From: an uncultured Bacillota bacterium
Lineage (GTDB): Bacteria; Bacillota_I; Bacilli_A; RF39; UBA660
Direction of reading: 5' to 3'
Assembly: GCA_947176475.1 (NCBI GenBank)
Contig: CAMWQX010000093.1
Coordinates: 1 to 5,581, forward strand
Length of the DNA stretch: 5,581 bases
Each line of letters begins with the position of its first letter. Position 1 is the first letter of the stretch. A program made the position numbers and the translations under genes. The notes under the pieces were generated by a model. It was given only the letters and a program-made list of their open reading frames with translations, did not search any database and had not been told where the DNA came from. Positions 5,537 to 5,581 of this stretch are shown here, piece after piece.

Positions 5537-5581
5537 ATTTATTATATTAAATCATTAGTTAAAAAAAGAACATTATACATG
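5537..5581. other. Right-edge intergenic stretch with a partial leader match
   Basis: No hairpin-plus-U terminator is apparent after the second kinase gene. AAAGAACATTA (about 5565-5575) matches the 11 bases that follow the -10 box of paralogue 2 (4580-4590), and it differs by one base from paralogue 1. No TATAAT precedes it at the same distance, so a third unit beginning here is only a possibility. Confidence 0.3.

Noticed and set aside
1..5581. Mycoplasma-type code with TGA as Trp
   Set aside because: Trp is encoded by TGG throughout, and the conserved proteins have full family length without in-frame TGA.

Overview
The window is AT-rich bacterial DNA (roughly 30% G+C by eye). Genes are tightly packed, Shine-Dalgarno sites are AGGAGG- or GGGG-like, and simple hairpin-plus-U terminators are present. 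Trp is read from TGG, and all complete genes close without in-frame TGA, so the standard bacterial code fits. This suggests a low-GC Bacillota-type organism, for example a gut Bacilli or Erysipelotrichales relative. The exact taxon cannot be fixed from the sequence alone.

Layout, left to right. (1) The 3' end of a YhcG/DUF1016-type PDDEXK nuclease enters from the left edge and ends at 378. (2) A Nudix hydrolase lies on the minus strand (381-947), convergent with the nuclease. Its likely terminator hairpin is embedded in the last codons of the nuclease gene. (3) A compact divergent promoter region (about 948-1053) carries an 8-bp inverted repeat. (4) A plus-strand two-gene operon follows: an aldehyde dehydrogenase (1054-2430) and an APH-fold small-molecule kinase (2440-3531), which are probably translationally coupled and end in a clear intrinsic terminator. 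(5) Two tandem paralogous genes (3598-4518 and 4604-5536) encode proteins that are about 70% identical by eye and look like stand-alone HipA/CtkA-type (PI3K-like fold) protein kinases. Each has its own nearly identical extended -10 promoter and short leader. No HipB-like antitoxin or DNA-binding partner gene is visible beside them.

How the genes may work together. The dehydrogenase and APH-type kinase probably act in one small-molecule pathway whose substrate is unknown. The Nudix gene is divergent from them and could share regulation through the inverted repeat. The tandem kinase pair is the least ordinary part. It is a duplicated, separately promoted, antitoxin-less kinase module with conserved catalytic residues and diversified loops. 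A fragment of its leader sequence reappears at the right edge, which hints at a possible third copy outside the window. With a YhcG-type nuclease at the other end, the region has an accessory or defence flavour, but a shared function is inference only.
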